From contig JABANN010000107.1 of the NCBI GenBank assembly GCA_013115125.1, forward strand, positions 1 to 64,000: 64,000 nt of DNA. Direction: 5' to 3'. Positions within the stretch are counted from its first letter, which is position 1; every line of letters begins with the position of its first letter. Position numbers and translations under genes: made by a program. The notes beneath the pieces were generated by a model. It had not been told where the DNA came from and made no database searches. It saw nothing but the letters and a program-made list of their open reading frames with translations. Shown one piece after another: positions 20,329-31,870 of the stretch. Source of the DNA: Perkinsus olseni. Its lineage: Eukaryota > Perkinsozoa > Perkinsida.

Positions 20329-23300
20329 TCACGCCCCACTCATCTTAGCAATAGTAATCTTCACACACTGCAGCAGCGTCTCCCTCAACTGCGTGGGTGG
20401 CAGGGAGCCGTTGACCACTCCCTCATAGAACCGGGCCAGCTCCGGGCTCTCAGCCAGGCCGCTGCCCAGTGTGGTCTGCAGAACACTCTGCACTCGTCCT
20501 TGGGACTCCGGTGGAAGGACCTTCTGTGTGAGGCCCACATTCCGCAGCATTTGGCTCACTAAGAACACCGCCTTCACCGACTCGTAGTCATTCACGTTCA
20601 ACTGCCGCAGTGCGCCCACACAAATAGGGAGTAGCTCTGGTAGGTTCAACAGGTCCGCCAGCATCACTCTGACAAACTCCGGGTCGGTAGCCCGACTGGT
20701 AGCCTCCACCAGACGAGAGACTATCTGTATACTGGCTGTATACAGCTGCACTTCGCCCGGTGTACCAATACAGAGACGTATCAGGCCTAGCACGGCAGGA
20801 GTGCTGCGAAGGACCTCCACAAAGGCCTCGGTCTGCTTTGTCGCAGAGTCCCGCATGAGCGTCAGTATAGCCACTCCAAGCTCCAACTTCTCCCTTCTAG
20901 TCTCGGGAGAATCCACCGGCATCGCCTGCCATGCTGGGGCGAGGTCATTCACCAGCCCTGGTAGCTGTGAGGACACCAGACCCCGCCCAAGCTCAGCGTC
21001 CGACTGAGTGACCAGGTGGGAGACGAAGCCAAGGAACTCGGCCATATCCGCGCTCTGCGTGGTGGAGTTGGCCTTCACTACCGGTAGCACGTCGTTAAGG
21101 ACAGGCGCGAGGCGTTCAGAAGGCAGGGTTTGAAGCAGCTGGCGGCACAGCAGTATCATGCTCTGCCGTATAATCCGGTCCACTGCTACATGGGCGAAGC
21201 TGGCCCGCAGTTTCCCCAGAACCATGTCCCAGGCCTCCAGCCCCACCGAGCACTTCTCTATCGCCTTGGCCAGGGAGGCCAGCGCCAGCATGACTCTGTT
21301 GTAGAGACAGTCAGCTGTGGTCCCTCCCGGGGGTACCGCTACTAGGTCCGGGCCGGCTCTGTCCAGGACTGTTGAGAACTGCCCTAGCACAGCCAGCAGC
21401 GTCATAGCTTGGTCGTCTATGTCCTGGGAAAGTAGAGTGCCCACGGCTTCGTACAGGTTGTCCTGGTAGTCCCTGTCAGCCTGCCCAGGAGCTATGGTGA
21501 GACACGAGGACAGCTCGTTGACGAAGGGGCCAACCTTGGGGCCTACAGCTGCCTTGTGCTGCTTGCAAAACTTAACAAGTAGGAAAGAGGCCCGCTTGGC
21601 CACCTTAGGGTTCTTAGAACGGACACCACCGAGGAGGGCCGGCAAGCAGACGGTGTCGATGCATCGCGAAGCTGCACCAGAGTACTTGCACACCAGCTCC
21701 AGTGTTTGGAGCTGGACCAGCCAACTACGGTGCTGCATTATCCCAGGGCAATGGAGGATCTGGGTGGCCGTAGGACCAAGCTCATTCTCGTACGCTTTCT
21801 GTTCCCCACATACGTGTAGCATGGTTAGACCTGAGATACCCTAAGATACTCCTCGCTCCTGCCAGACCTTGCCGTCTTACATGCTTCCAGTTGGCTGTCG
21901 GCCAGGGCAGCAGCCTGATTGCCTTGCGTGATGGAGGACACTGTACTGCGGACGAACTCTAGGGCAGTCTAAAGAGGGCCATGACAGGTAGGAAGCTCAG
22001 GTGATGCTGCTACGTCTTTATCAACCGCCAACGCCTTCCGTATCAGCTTGCAGACATCAGACCGGAACTCGGTGAAAGCCACTTCCTGCTCAGTGCCGTC
22101 ATCAACGTCATCACCTGCAAGATGGAGACGGTCGACAGGCTCGAGAAGGGCCTCGGCTGATATATAAAATGAGCGAAAAATTGCACTGGCTGGGATTTGA
22201 ACCGGAGACCTGACGGGGCCACCCCACCAGGAAAGAGATGTTTAGGACGAAGTGTGTGTCTCGTTGTGGACTCCTCATCAGATGAGCTAGATTCATCCCC
22301 ATTGGATTGGCTAGATGCGGGTGACGAAGGACAGCGGGAATTGGTCCCGGAGACCACCGCCGACACCGCTGGACCTGCTCGAGGGTTCCTCTATGCTACG
22401 CCCCACCACCCACTACCTACCTTCATGGCTGAACCATTGAGGGTAGCACAAGTGTATCTAAAGCAACACACAAAGGGATTAAAAGGAACAAATCCTGAGG
22501 GAGAGGAGGTCCGACTTATTAAGGAGCAGCACTACGGACGCTACCATGCTGCAAGCAAAGGCCGCGGGGCGAGGCACTATGCTGACGTGGTATTACCAGG
22601 GACAGGCGCATGACCTCCGTTACAACGGGCTTCACCTCCTCCTTCAACGCCTTCCCCTCCCCTTCGCCACTACTACTTATCATCTGACCAACCACTCACG
22701 GTGCATCCCATAGATCAATCCCTCAACCGCCGCCCTACCTTCCGAACATTCCCGAGGAAGATCTGCAGGGAGTTGTCTACTGACGCCGCGATTTCGAATG
22801 AACTGTGGGCGTAGAATTGCTCTAGTAACGCCACCACCAGGTTTTGAACCTGCGTCCATGCCCACATCAACAGGACAGTAGGTAGTCATTCTGGGGCCTA
22901 CGCATCGCCACGCTGCCATAACCGTAGTGTCAGTAGCCTCTACGCTGTTTCGGATGAGCATCTGGGACTCCATCACATTTTCGGAGACCTTGTCATACCT
23001 GTCGAGACGTGAATTACTGGCTTGTCGCAGGCATGTGCCTCGCACGCCCGCACGACAAGCCAGATCGAGTCCTGTGGAGGTTTCGGTGTAAGAGAAAGAC
23101 GCCGCATCACAAATCAGCGCAATAACACGACGCCTTATGCGCCCCCTTTCTAAGTAGCCCCTCCCTGACTACATTTCCGAGACCTTAGCCAGCTTCCGCG
23201 AGTCAGCCTGGCATGCCTTAGTCATCCGCTCCATGTGCCTGTGTACGACAAGCAAGGGTGTGTAGCAGCAGAAGCGAAAGAAAAGTGGTATTGTAGATCA

Positions 23301-24758
23301 CACACTGGAATGCCAGGACAAAACGTGCAGCTGACACTAACTTTGGACCGCCACCGCGAAATGGAGCGTCCGTGAATAGTGAAAACCCCGGCACTGGTGA
23401 TACTACCCTAAGAGGTCCAACTCTAATACCATGGTGAGCCTTTTACCAGGTAGCATCTTCTTATGACACATGGCAGCTATGAAGGTACATACGTGTTGAC
23501 CTGAACACAAGAACCATGTCCTGCTACCAACACCCTCAACAGGGAATACGATTTGTGAATGGTGTGGTATGCACAGCTGTGCACCGTGGATTTGTATTTC
23601 GTGGCGCGCGACGAGCGTTCCCTTAGTACATTGCTCCAACGTGCATGTATTAGATTCCACAATCTTGGTGACCAGCTCTATGAAGTGGGCATTAGCAAAA
23701 AGCGTTATCTCGGCCCATGCCACGTATCTGGGGACGCGGAGAATCTTAGAGGTCACTCTGGTCACACACAGAATACCTTGACAAGACATTCAGGGAGAGC
23801 TCTGTGGACTTGCCAGCACTAAGGGAGTTGAAAAGGACCTCCACGATACGGTTGATGTCTCCTGATGTGACGCCGAGTGACTCGACCCATGCCTCATCCC
23901 ACACTATTACCACTTTCCCGCATAGTATCTTTCACGCGCATCGGCAACGAGCTCTCGCCACTACCGTGCATGTTCCTGATTTCATATCAAAGACGAGTAT
24001 CTTCAGTTAGCCTACCGGACGTCATCCCCTATTAACTCCTGGTCGAGCGAGACCAGTACTCGAAGCATGAAGTCCAGGCCTCGGTCACTGGCCGAGGACA
24101 GCTGGAGGAGATCCTTGATGGCTGTCGACCTGATCCATGATGAAAGATACGTCGCGCACGGCGAAGATTCCTGCTTACCAGACACCTGATTGGTAGTCGT
24201 TGCACATAAGCTGCATGTAGAGGACTGCTATCCGATTGACTATGGCCACGGGGACCTCGGCGCCCGGGACGAGTATTGCGGTGACATAGTGGCAAAGGGC
24301 TTGCCGTACTGAGACGGCATGGAAATCTACGGGGCGACTGTCTCTCAGAGGATACCTCCTTGCCGTTGGGCTTGATTCAGTCCGGGTGCTAGCTGAGATA
24401 GGGCTTGGAGACTCCAGAATTGGGCCTACCACGCGAGAGGTCGTCGGATCGGACCCCATGCAGGGCATTTTACCTCCATCGACACTCCACTAGGGGCGAA
24501 GGCGCATTTACAGATTATCTCCGAGGCGTCAGCCCTCTGTTTAACCTCTGAAAATAACCTCTCCCATACCATCTCTTCCACTACTCCCACTATTACCAGT
24601 GCAAAACTGCTCCGCCTTCTGCCGCGCCGCAGGGTCAGCCTAAGAGAAAATACAGTCTAGTAGGCAGACGAGAAAGACGGCCGTACCCGATAATTGAAAA
24701 GGACGTCAACGGCCTGGACAAGCACTGGGTCTGGGGCTCCTACCGAAGTGCTTGACAT
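20329..24758 (-). CDS. XPOT: Exportin-T (tRNA export karyopherin)
   Basis: Exportin-T (Los1) binds mature tRNA and Ran-GTP and carries tRNA out of the nucleus. The ATG at 24758 opens MSSTSVGAPDPVLVQAVDVL. Splicing to the next exon gives ADPAARQKAEQFCTG, like the exportin-T N-terminal helix. Next comes VRQALCHYVTAILVPGAEV (near 24300), the importin-beta-type Ran-binding region. RVPRYVAWAEITLFANAHFI (near 23720) equals the family's YVSWIDISLIANDRFI helix. EQEVAFTEFRSDVCKLIRKA lies near 22060, and a long last exon of HEAT repeats (20329-21822) contains VAKRASFLLVKFCKQH and DNLYEAVGTLLSQ. There are at least seven exons; internal edges are approximate. Introns near 22190 and 22845 contain tRNA B-box-like words. 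PWP2 follows on the same strand, and AGM1 is divergent with 262 bases between start codons. Confidence 0.87.
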
Positions 24759-25020
24759 ACTCAAACAACAAACAACACTGTGAAATGAGAAGGTAAGGGC
24801 GATTATATAAGTGCGCGAATATATCCGCAACTGCATAATCGTTTGACCTGTGACAGAAATCTTGAGATCTTGAAGTCTTGCATTTCCTCAACTCTAGTTG
24901 ACGACCGGTGTACCATTTTTACTAGCGCGCTGTTGTTCGACGTTTGCCCTCAGCATGCCAGTCAGGCCTTGTCCGATGTACTCCATCGCCCTTCAGTTGT
25001 GATACTGCAGTAACTCGTCA
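24759..25020. promoter_or_regulatory. Divergent promoter region, exportin-T / AGM1
   Basis: The 262 bases between the exportin-T start (minus) and the AGM1 start (plus) must hold both 5' leaders and core promoters. It may act as a bidirectional promoter. No recognisable box was found. Confidence 0.4.
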
Positions 25021-27386
25021 ATGTCCTCATCTCTTCTTCCCGACTGTTTTGAAGCCCTTGCCTCCCTACCGGAGCACCAGAAGACCTATTCGAAGTGCTT
25101 GAAATATGGTACTAACAGGGGCGCTGCGTATACTCATACCACTCCTTTCTCAACTTATCTTCAATTAAGGTACCGCTGGCTTCCGTGAGGTAGCCGATGA
25201 GTTGCCATTGGATGCGGTCTTTTTCCGCATGGGCGTGCTCGCCGCGGCCCGTTCTCGCGTCCTCGGCGGCAAAGTCATGGGCGTGATGATCACCGCTTCC
25301 CACAACCCTGAGCCGGTAGGCAGGAGGTCGGATGGGCGTATCTTTATGTGCATGCGTGCATCATCAGGATAACGGAGTTAAGATGATCGAGCCCAATGGT
25401 GGCATGCTCGTTACTGACTGGGAAGAGCTGTGCGAGAAGGTGGCCAATGCTGAGGATGTAGTATCCAAGGTTGATCCGTGTATCTGGCAGAACAACTCCC
25501 TCAGGTCGCGACCTTCCGTGCTCTCATCGAGAAGACTCTCGAGGGCTCCACTTGCAAGGCCGGCGTAGTGTTCGTCGGTTGCGATACCCGATCCAGCAGC
25601 AGACGCCTTCTTCGATGCGTACGCCTCTCGGTTCGCTTTCCCTATCTTACTATTTTTCTATCAATAGGTATGCCGAGGAGTAGCTGCTTGTGGTGGCTAC
25701 TGTGAAAACTGGGGAGAGCTCACCACCCCTGCCCTTCACCACATCGTCCGTCAAGCCAATGGCCTCGGTCACGAGGTCTCCTTGGCCAGCAAGGAGGGCT
25801 TCGTCCGCATGTTCAGCGAGGGCTTCCGCCGAGTGACCGCCGGCGTGTCGACTGACTCCCAGCTCTCTCGCGGCCCTGTACTGGTCGATGCCGCTGGTGG
25901 CGTCGGTTTTGAGATGGTTGAGAAGGTCGCCGAGACCATGTCTGACACCCTAGCCATTGAGCCTCGTAATGGTCCTGCCACCCCCGGTCTTATCCTCAAC
26001 CATGAATGCGGGGCTGAGTACGTCCAGAAGGGTCGGTGCCCTCCTAAGGGTAAGTCTAGTCGCTTCCATTCTGCTATGCTGCATGGTTCGGTCAGGTTCC
26101 TTCTCTGCCACGGCTGATGCTGGCCATAGGATAGCCTCCCTTGACGGTGATGCAGATAGGCTGGTCTACTCCTACTGGGATGTCGACATGAAGTAGTGGC
26201 GCTCTCAGGGGGTCGTGGTATGGCAACAACTCGATCCTTCCAGGTGGCATCTGCTCGATGGCGATAAGATCGCTGCTTTGCTAGCTGAGTTCATCCAGGC
26301 TCAGTTGACTTTGGCTGGGTTGAAGGATGATGAGGACTGCCAGTTTGCTGCCGTAAATCGCCGCGAAGTCGCCCTAATTTGTGTGAGATTTTTCCTGTAG
26401 GTCCAAACGGCCTACGCCAATGGCAACTCCGGTCGGTTCATCCGAGAGAAGCTCGGCGCCCGAGTCGAGATGGCGAAGACTGGCGTGAAATACGTAGGTC
26501 GATTGTGTGTAGGGGAAGGTGTGGTATTGTCTTGCTGTTTATCAGGTTGAAGCCGTTGCCCGCGACTACCCTATCGGCATGTACTTCGAGGCCAACGGTC
26601 ACGGCACTGTTGTCTTCAAGCCCCAGGCTCTGGCCAAATTCAACAGCGTTCTCGCTGATGAGAAGGGTAGTGCATGCGACTTCAAGGACTTCTTCAACTG
26701 TGTATACTTTCAGCTTCGGCCGCGGCTAGGGAGGCTGCCTCGAGGCTTATTGGCCTCTCCTGGCTCATCAACCAGGCCGTTGGTGATGCCATCTCCGACT
26801 TCCTAGCTGTCGAAGCGGTAGTAGTCGGTCGGATGTTTTGGGGGTGTTGCCATTGCTAGACAATAGTGATACTGATAGAATCCTGATCTTTATTAATACA
26901 GCTGGAACCACAGAGGGCTGCCTTAGGTACTCGCAGTGAACGGCTGGTCTATTGGAGAGTGGGACGCTATGTATGAGGACCTCCCTTCGAGACAGGGCAA
27001 GATCTTCGTCAAGGATCGCACTGTCGTCCAGTGTAGGAAGCAGGCTGCTGACTGCTAGAGTATAGTGACTTTGCTGTAGGTACCGATGACGAGACGGCAG
27101 CCATTGCCCCAGCGGAGCTTCAGCCTGCTATAGACGCTCTGGTAGCGAAGAGGGAGTGCGGTAGAGCTTTCGTCAGGCCTAGTGGCACTGAGGATGCGGT
27201 GAGGTAGTAATTCTGTTGTCGATCGTCGCTAGGGGAGTATCATCATGATCATTCAGGATTTATGCTGAAGCCAAGACTGAGAAGGACGCCAATGAGCTTG
27301 CCTTTGAGGTTGCTAAGGCCGCCTATGAGATCGTTGGAGGTGCCCCGGGCAAGCGGACCCCTGTTGCCGCTGACTACGGCCTGTGA
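25021..27386 (+). CDS. AGM1: Phosphoacetylglucosamine mutase
   Basis: Interconverts GlcNAc-6-P and GlcNAc-1-P, the step before UDP-GlcNAc for N-glycans, GPI anchors and cell-wall polymers. Exon 1 (25021-25108) ends in KYG and splices to [13 protein letters not shown] at 25170. The catalytic phosphoserine loop is [11 protein letters not shown] (near 25275), continuing across an intron into [25 protein letters not shown] and [13 protein letters not shown] follow. The Mg2+ loop is [13 protein letters not shown] (near 26135), where splicing is needed to avoid a stop. [26 protein letters not shown] (sugar-binding loop) and the phosphate-binding [10 protein letters not shown] (near 27165) complete the fold. 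The stop is at 27384-27386. About ten short introns are present. All active-site loops are intact, so an active cytosolic enzyme is expected. Confidence 0.93.
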
Positions 27387-27630
27387 TTGGTGCCACACTG
27401 TAATTGTTTAGAACAGGATTTACTACTCTTCCTCCTGTGCAGGGATTGCTATAAACTACGCATTTGTTTCTTCTTTCATGCAGCTTGTGTTGTCCCATTG
27501 TGGAGGCTGGATAGGTAGTCCTCAGCCGTATGTGGGTCATGATCTGCTCACGGGTTGGTATTGAAGCATTTTTACCATGCTGGGCTTGGGAGCTTAATAT
27601 CGTAGTAGCCGTTTAGGAGGGTTGTTGGGT

Positions 27631-28560
27631 ATGGTGTACCCCGTGAAATGTGATAGTGACTGTGTTCTTGCTTTGGATGATGGTGACAGCGTTGACTGCC
27701 AGTCGGTGGTGGAAGACTTCGCGATTGCTACCAAAGCGGCGTACGAGGGATGGTTACAGGAGGGTAGTAGTGGGGGACGAGGGGCGGCCGAGGATTATTG
27801 GTCAAATCTCTGGTCGAAGGTCGTGCCATTCGAATTCACTCTGTCATGTGTCGGCGCTTGGATGGGAATTCGGGTTGCAAGCATGTTCCTGGAGATTTTG
27901 TGAAGAAATGAAGCTGAACTTCATGAGCATTTTGACTTCCGCGTCGCCGATGAGTATCGGCCGGAAGCAGTAGTGAGGTCACTACATTGGGGATCATCCT
28001 CTGCTGTATATCATCTCCAGGAAAGGCCGTTGGCGCCGGCAGTAGGACATAAGGTCGGGCGTGCCGCAGCTGGGCAACGGAAGACAGCGGAAGGATCTTT
28101 CCGTGCTCCGTGCTTCAAAGTTGCGGCGATTGCCTGTCCGTGCTGGGTGCTTTGCCGATGATGATAACCTATTGCTGTTACTCGCTCGTGGCTCCGGCAC
28201 TTCAACCCAACGTCTCGGATGCGTCGGAAATCGGATGGGCTCAGCATGCAATTTTTGCCGTTCGCGTATCACCATGTAACGCTGATATGTTGGTCGATGT
28301 TTCTTCGTTTGAGTGTGAGGGCTTCTTCCTTCAGCGTGGATGTTATGGTTTTGTTGAGGGTCAGAGGGGCGACAGCGGCGGTCTTCAGTTTATTTATAAG
28401 AGATGTCAAATACTCCCGGGCCGAGCATTGACACTCCAAAGGGTGACGATGATAATCGCCAAAGCCAGACTGCTAGGACCACTGATACTATCTCCCCCAG
28501 ACCGATGTAGGCGGAGGGGAACTGGAATACTTGTGGGAATACCATAACTTTCGGATCTCC
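27631..28560 (+). CDS. Possible multi-exon gene, unknown function
   Basis: Exon-like segments read well but could not be joined with certainty. The first opens at ATG 27631 (MVYPVKCDSDCVLALDDGD) and runs to LWSK before a GTCGTG donor near 27820. The second, near 27910-27960, reads ELHEHFDFRVADEYRPEA. The third, near 27990-28040, reads GDHPLLYIISRKGRWRRQ before a GTAGGA donor. Beyond that the frames are ambiguous. The charged, soluble composition suggests an intracellular protein. The gene may end before the K+ channel, whose first secure ATG is at 28738. No family is recognised. Confidence 0.35.
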
Positions 28561-28737
28561 TCGAACTAGTGATATCCCTTTCACTGCAACGCAGCGCTCG
28601 AGTGTGGCAGCGTGTAGAGCGTTCATGTTAGGGCTCCCTTGCTGAACACAACGAGCGAGCAGCGTCAACCAAGCGATGATTTGTTAACCCCTTTGAGCCC
28701 TGGTCTGGGTGAGCTATCGAGGCGGCGGAGGTCCTTC

Positions 28738-31568
28738 ATGGAGAAGGCTAGGAGGAGGCCGTCGGGCTTCTACAGGCCGAGTGATGCGGAGGGGGAGCTG
28801 CCGATAAATGACTTCAATGTCCATGGGTGAGCCTGTGACGGGGGCCGGAGGACAGTCCTGCGCCCGGAGTATCCGCGATGGCGGGGTTGGACTATCGATT
28901 TTGAGAGGGGCACAGCTGTAGGAGTACTCATGATAGTCATTGGGAATAGAGAAAGCACTGGCCGAGAATAGGGGAGTTTGAAGATTAAAGATGAGCCGTG
29001 GGAGTGATGACGAACTTGGACAGGACTAGTGTTGTTGTTGATCTCAGTATGCCGTCGGAGTGGGCAGCGCTGAATCAAATATCGCTGAGGAGCCTCAACG
29101 ACTACACCTTCCACAGCAAACCTGGCATGGTTACACGACCCGGTCTGGAGATATTCGAGTAAGCCCGTGCCGGGGATTGAACCTGTGCCTTTCGAAGTTG
29201 GACTTTTTCAGTAACGCAGAAGATGCTGTGGGGGCATACGAGGATGACGCCACTAACATATCCTTCGAGAGGAAACATGGCTCAGTAACGCCAGTGCCCT
29301 CACCCGTTGTTGTCGTAGACTTTCCCATCAGGCCCCTATTTTACCTGGAGGCCATCGCCCTAAACCGGTCTTCCGGCTGCTCAATCGCGAGCGGCCGATG
29401 AAGCAGAGCAGCGATACCATGAAGATTGACAGGAAGAATCAGCTGCAGTCACTGTAGGCTGTGCTGCTGCAGGGGAGGTGGCAGTAGTCTGTGGTAATCA
29501 GATACATGAGCGACTTCTTTCACAGTGTATTGGATATCAACACGAATATGCTCATTGCAGGCATACTGTTCTTGTGAGTTGGGGCACGTGAGGAAGTAAA
29601 CGGCAGGACTGGGTATATGAATCCTTACTTACTTTCTGACGGCGGAGTCCTGCTGGTGCTGGCTATGAAGACAGAGTCTCCGGCTCAGGGTCTGAGTTTT
29701 CAGAATTTTTCTGGAAGTGGATACCGCTCCATGCGCTATAAATGTTGTAATGAGTACACTAGAAAGTGATAGAATTGAAACTAGACTCACTGGTCGAACC
29801 AGGCGATAAGAATATCAGTCTCTGTCTGATGGGGGCGTCCTCCCACCTACAACAGTGCCACACTTTCCCCTACTTCAGTTACATGATGGTAGTGGCCATG
29901 TTCGCAGCGTTGTGGCTGCTTATCGACGAGCCTTGCGGTGCCCAGTTTGGTGGTAGCTACCTCCGAGCCTTTTATCTCTCTATGGAGACTCAGGCGACGG
30001 TCGGGTTCGGCGCCCCAGACCAGTACGTCTGCGCTCCCTTAGTAGCTCTCCCCCCACGACCCCTATTCAGGTACTTCTCCGACTGCACCAGTGGCGTTGT
30101 CGTCCTGTCGATGCAGTGCTGCGTCACTGTGCTCATCAACGCTTCCATCATTGGCTTACTGTGGGTCATGGCGCCCGGGTGGAGGGAGGCAGCAGGCGAC
30201 GGCGGTCAGGTACACGAGATTGTCTCGGGGCGGCAAGCGGGCGGAGACGATATTGTTCTCGGACAAGGCAGTGATTCGGACGGGCTCGGATGGAAGGCCT
30301 TACTTCATGTTTCAAATAGTGGAGATGAGGAAGCATCAGCTCATTGAGGCCCACGTGCGATGCTACTTCTTCTCGCACCGCGGCCGATACCGTTTCGTAG
30401 GAGAGTAGGTCTCCTGCTGCTGGTGGCGTCGGGTCCGTGGCCAGGGCTGTCTCGCCAGGTACATGCGGTTGAACAGACCCAATGATGAGCTCGGGGCCTC
30501 GGTGCTGTTGGCTATGCCAACGCTAGTGATACACTCCATCGACCGCTACTCCCCTCTCATGCCACCATGTGGGTTATCCGCTCTCACAGTTGTTCTAGGA
30601 CGTGTGCTTGCTCAGCTCAACGTCACGATACGTTCCCCTTCCCGCCCCTGCGTGAGTGTGATGGTCTGCAAGGCTCTCGGGATGACTACAGCTGTCCGAC
30701 CTGTGGGGAGACCTTCCACACTAAAGTCGACTTGAGGTCAGTGGGGCACTCCAGCACACGATCCCTGCCCTTCCTGCGACTTCGCCGCTGGTGGTAGGAG
30801 GAGGAGCTGCCCTGTGAAGAATTTGAATAGTTTGCGTTAGGGCTGTCGGGTCGCGTGAGGGGAGCGCTGACGCTTCTGTGTTCAGAGCACATATCGTGTA
30901 CAATCAAGTCAACGACGAGATCAATGGTGTGCCACCAGAGCATTCGCATAGACTGCCACCCGAGGCCGAGACAGCGATCGAAGGGAGTAGGCTGCTGAGG
31001 TCCCGGGTTCGATCCCCGGATAAGGCGTTTCGATTGTAGGTGTGTCTGCACGGTCGGTGGGAGACCGTAGCCAAGCCGAGCGTATCTACGACTACCTTTC
31101 GCGATCCGGCTATTGGGAGGTTGTCGTCCTTGTCGAGGTAACCCCCTTCCCTGTTGTGCTCCCCTCTGATGGCCTCCGCTCAGGGCATCGAAGGCAACAC
31201 CAGCTCTACACTGCAGGCCAGGCATAGCTACACCATTGACGACCTTGTTGTTAATGCCGCCTTCGCACCTTGCGTGACTACTGGGGATGATGGTGAGCTC
31301 AAGGAATGCTCGGTTTATCGTGGATGATTCTACACAGCGGGAATGGCCCTTTCGCCATAGCTAGGCTTGGTTCACAGTGTTGTTATCAGGGGCCTGCCAT
31401 ATAGACTACTCGAAGATTAACGAGTTGTGGACGTCCACTGGCAGAGTGGCTGATGATGGCTGTACTTCGAACATGTCAGTGGCGGCAAGCTCGCTGCTGG
31501 CTAGAGAAGGCTCCTTCTCCTCGGAGGCTGATGACACCATAATGGACGACGTCCCGTGCAGAAATTAA
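28738..31568 (+). CDS. Inward-rectifier K+ channel (Kir) with an inserted C2H2-like finger
   Basis: At least eleven short exons join in phase. The N-terminal cytoplasmic part ends in LYMSDFFHSVLDINTNMLIA, the Kir slide helix and start of TM1. TM1 is completed by YMMVVAMFAALWLLI. The pore helix and filter read YLSMETQATVGFG (29997-30011); the filter is GFG, not the usual GYG. TM2 is CCVTVLINASIIGLLW. The canonical cytoplasmic start KRAETILFSDKAVIRT follows, then RKHQLIEAHVRCYFF, LVIHSIDRYSPL, YWEVVVLVEGIEGNTSS, LQARHSYTIDDLV and HIDYSKINELW, ending at TAA 31566-31568. Between SPL and EVVVLVEG, where usual Kirs have about 20 residues, two exons (30616-30736 and 30886-30986) plus the start of the next insert a hydrophilic segment. 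It reads YSCPTCGETFHTKVDLRAH, matching C-x2-C-x3-F-x5-L-x2-H of a C2H2 finger, without a clear last His. The true start could lie in an earlier exon. Confidence 0.85.
30987..31039 (+). other. Kir intron with a perfect tRNA T-arm-like hairpin
   Basis: This 53-base intron contains CCGGG-TTCGATC-CCCGG at 31003-31019, a perfect five-pair T stem with a canonical seven-base T loop (Pol III B box). No A box or cloverleaf partner is present, so it is not a tRNA gene. Other introns in the window carry similar words; see findings. Confidence 0.7.
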
Positions 31569-31870
31569 GGAAATGCAAGGGAGCAAGATTCAGGTGCTTC
31601 GCGAAGTTTGTAGAGCATCAAGTTGATATAATAATTTCTGATTGAATTTTTGTAAAAATGACCGGCAGCACTGAGATGTCCCATTCATACCGTTGAGTAC
31701 TATTGCTCCTATCACTACTGGCTATAGAATTGCTATAATTCGTACCATTCTTTTAAGCTATCACAACTCTATTGGTTTCATCCCTTCCTGAGAGGCCATT
31801 TCCCATCGCACTAGAGTTGTTCAGAGGATCTACCCGGGACCGGTGGTATATTTTACAGTTTTTTCATCAA

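Noticed and set aside
29150-29231. Candidate minus-strand tRNA with GGTTCAATCCCCGG
   Set aside because: Only three of five T-stem pairs form, the acceptor stem fails at three or more positions, and there is no A box. It lies in a 53-base Kir intron.
30690-30735. Alternative reading of the Kir insert as VCKALGMTTAVRPVG, resembling the Kir ATGMTTQAR strand
   Set aside because: That frame stops at once, and the true ARHSYT strand is found downstream at about 31210. The phase-consistent splice chain instead uses the CPTCGETFH frame.
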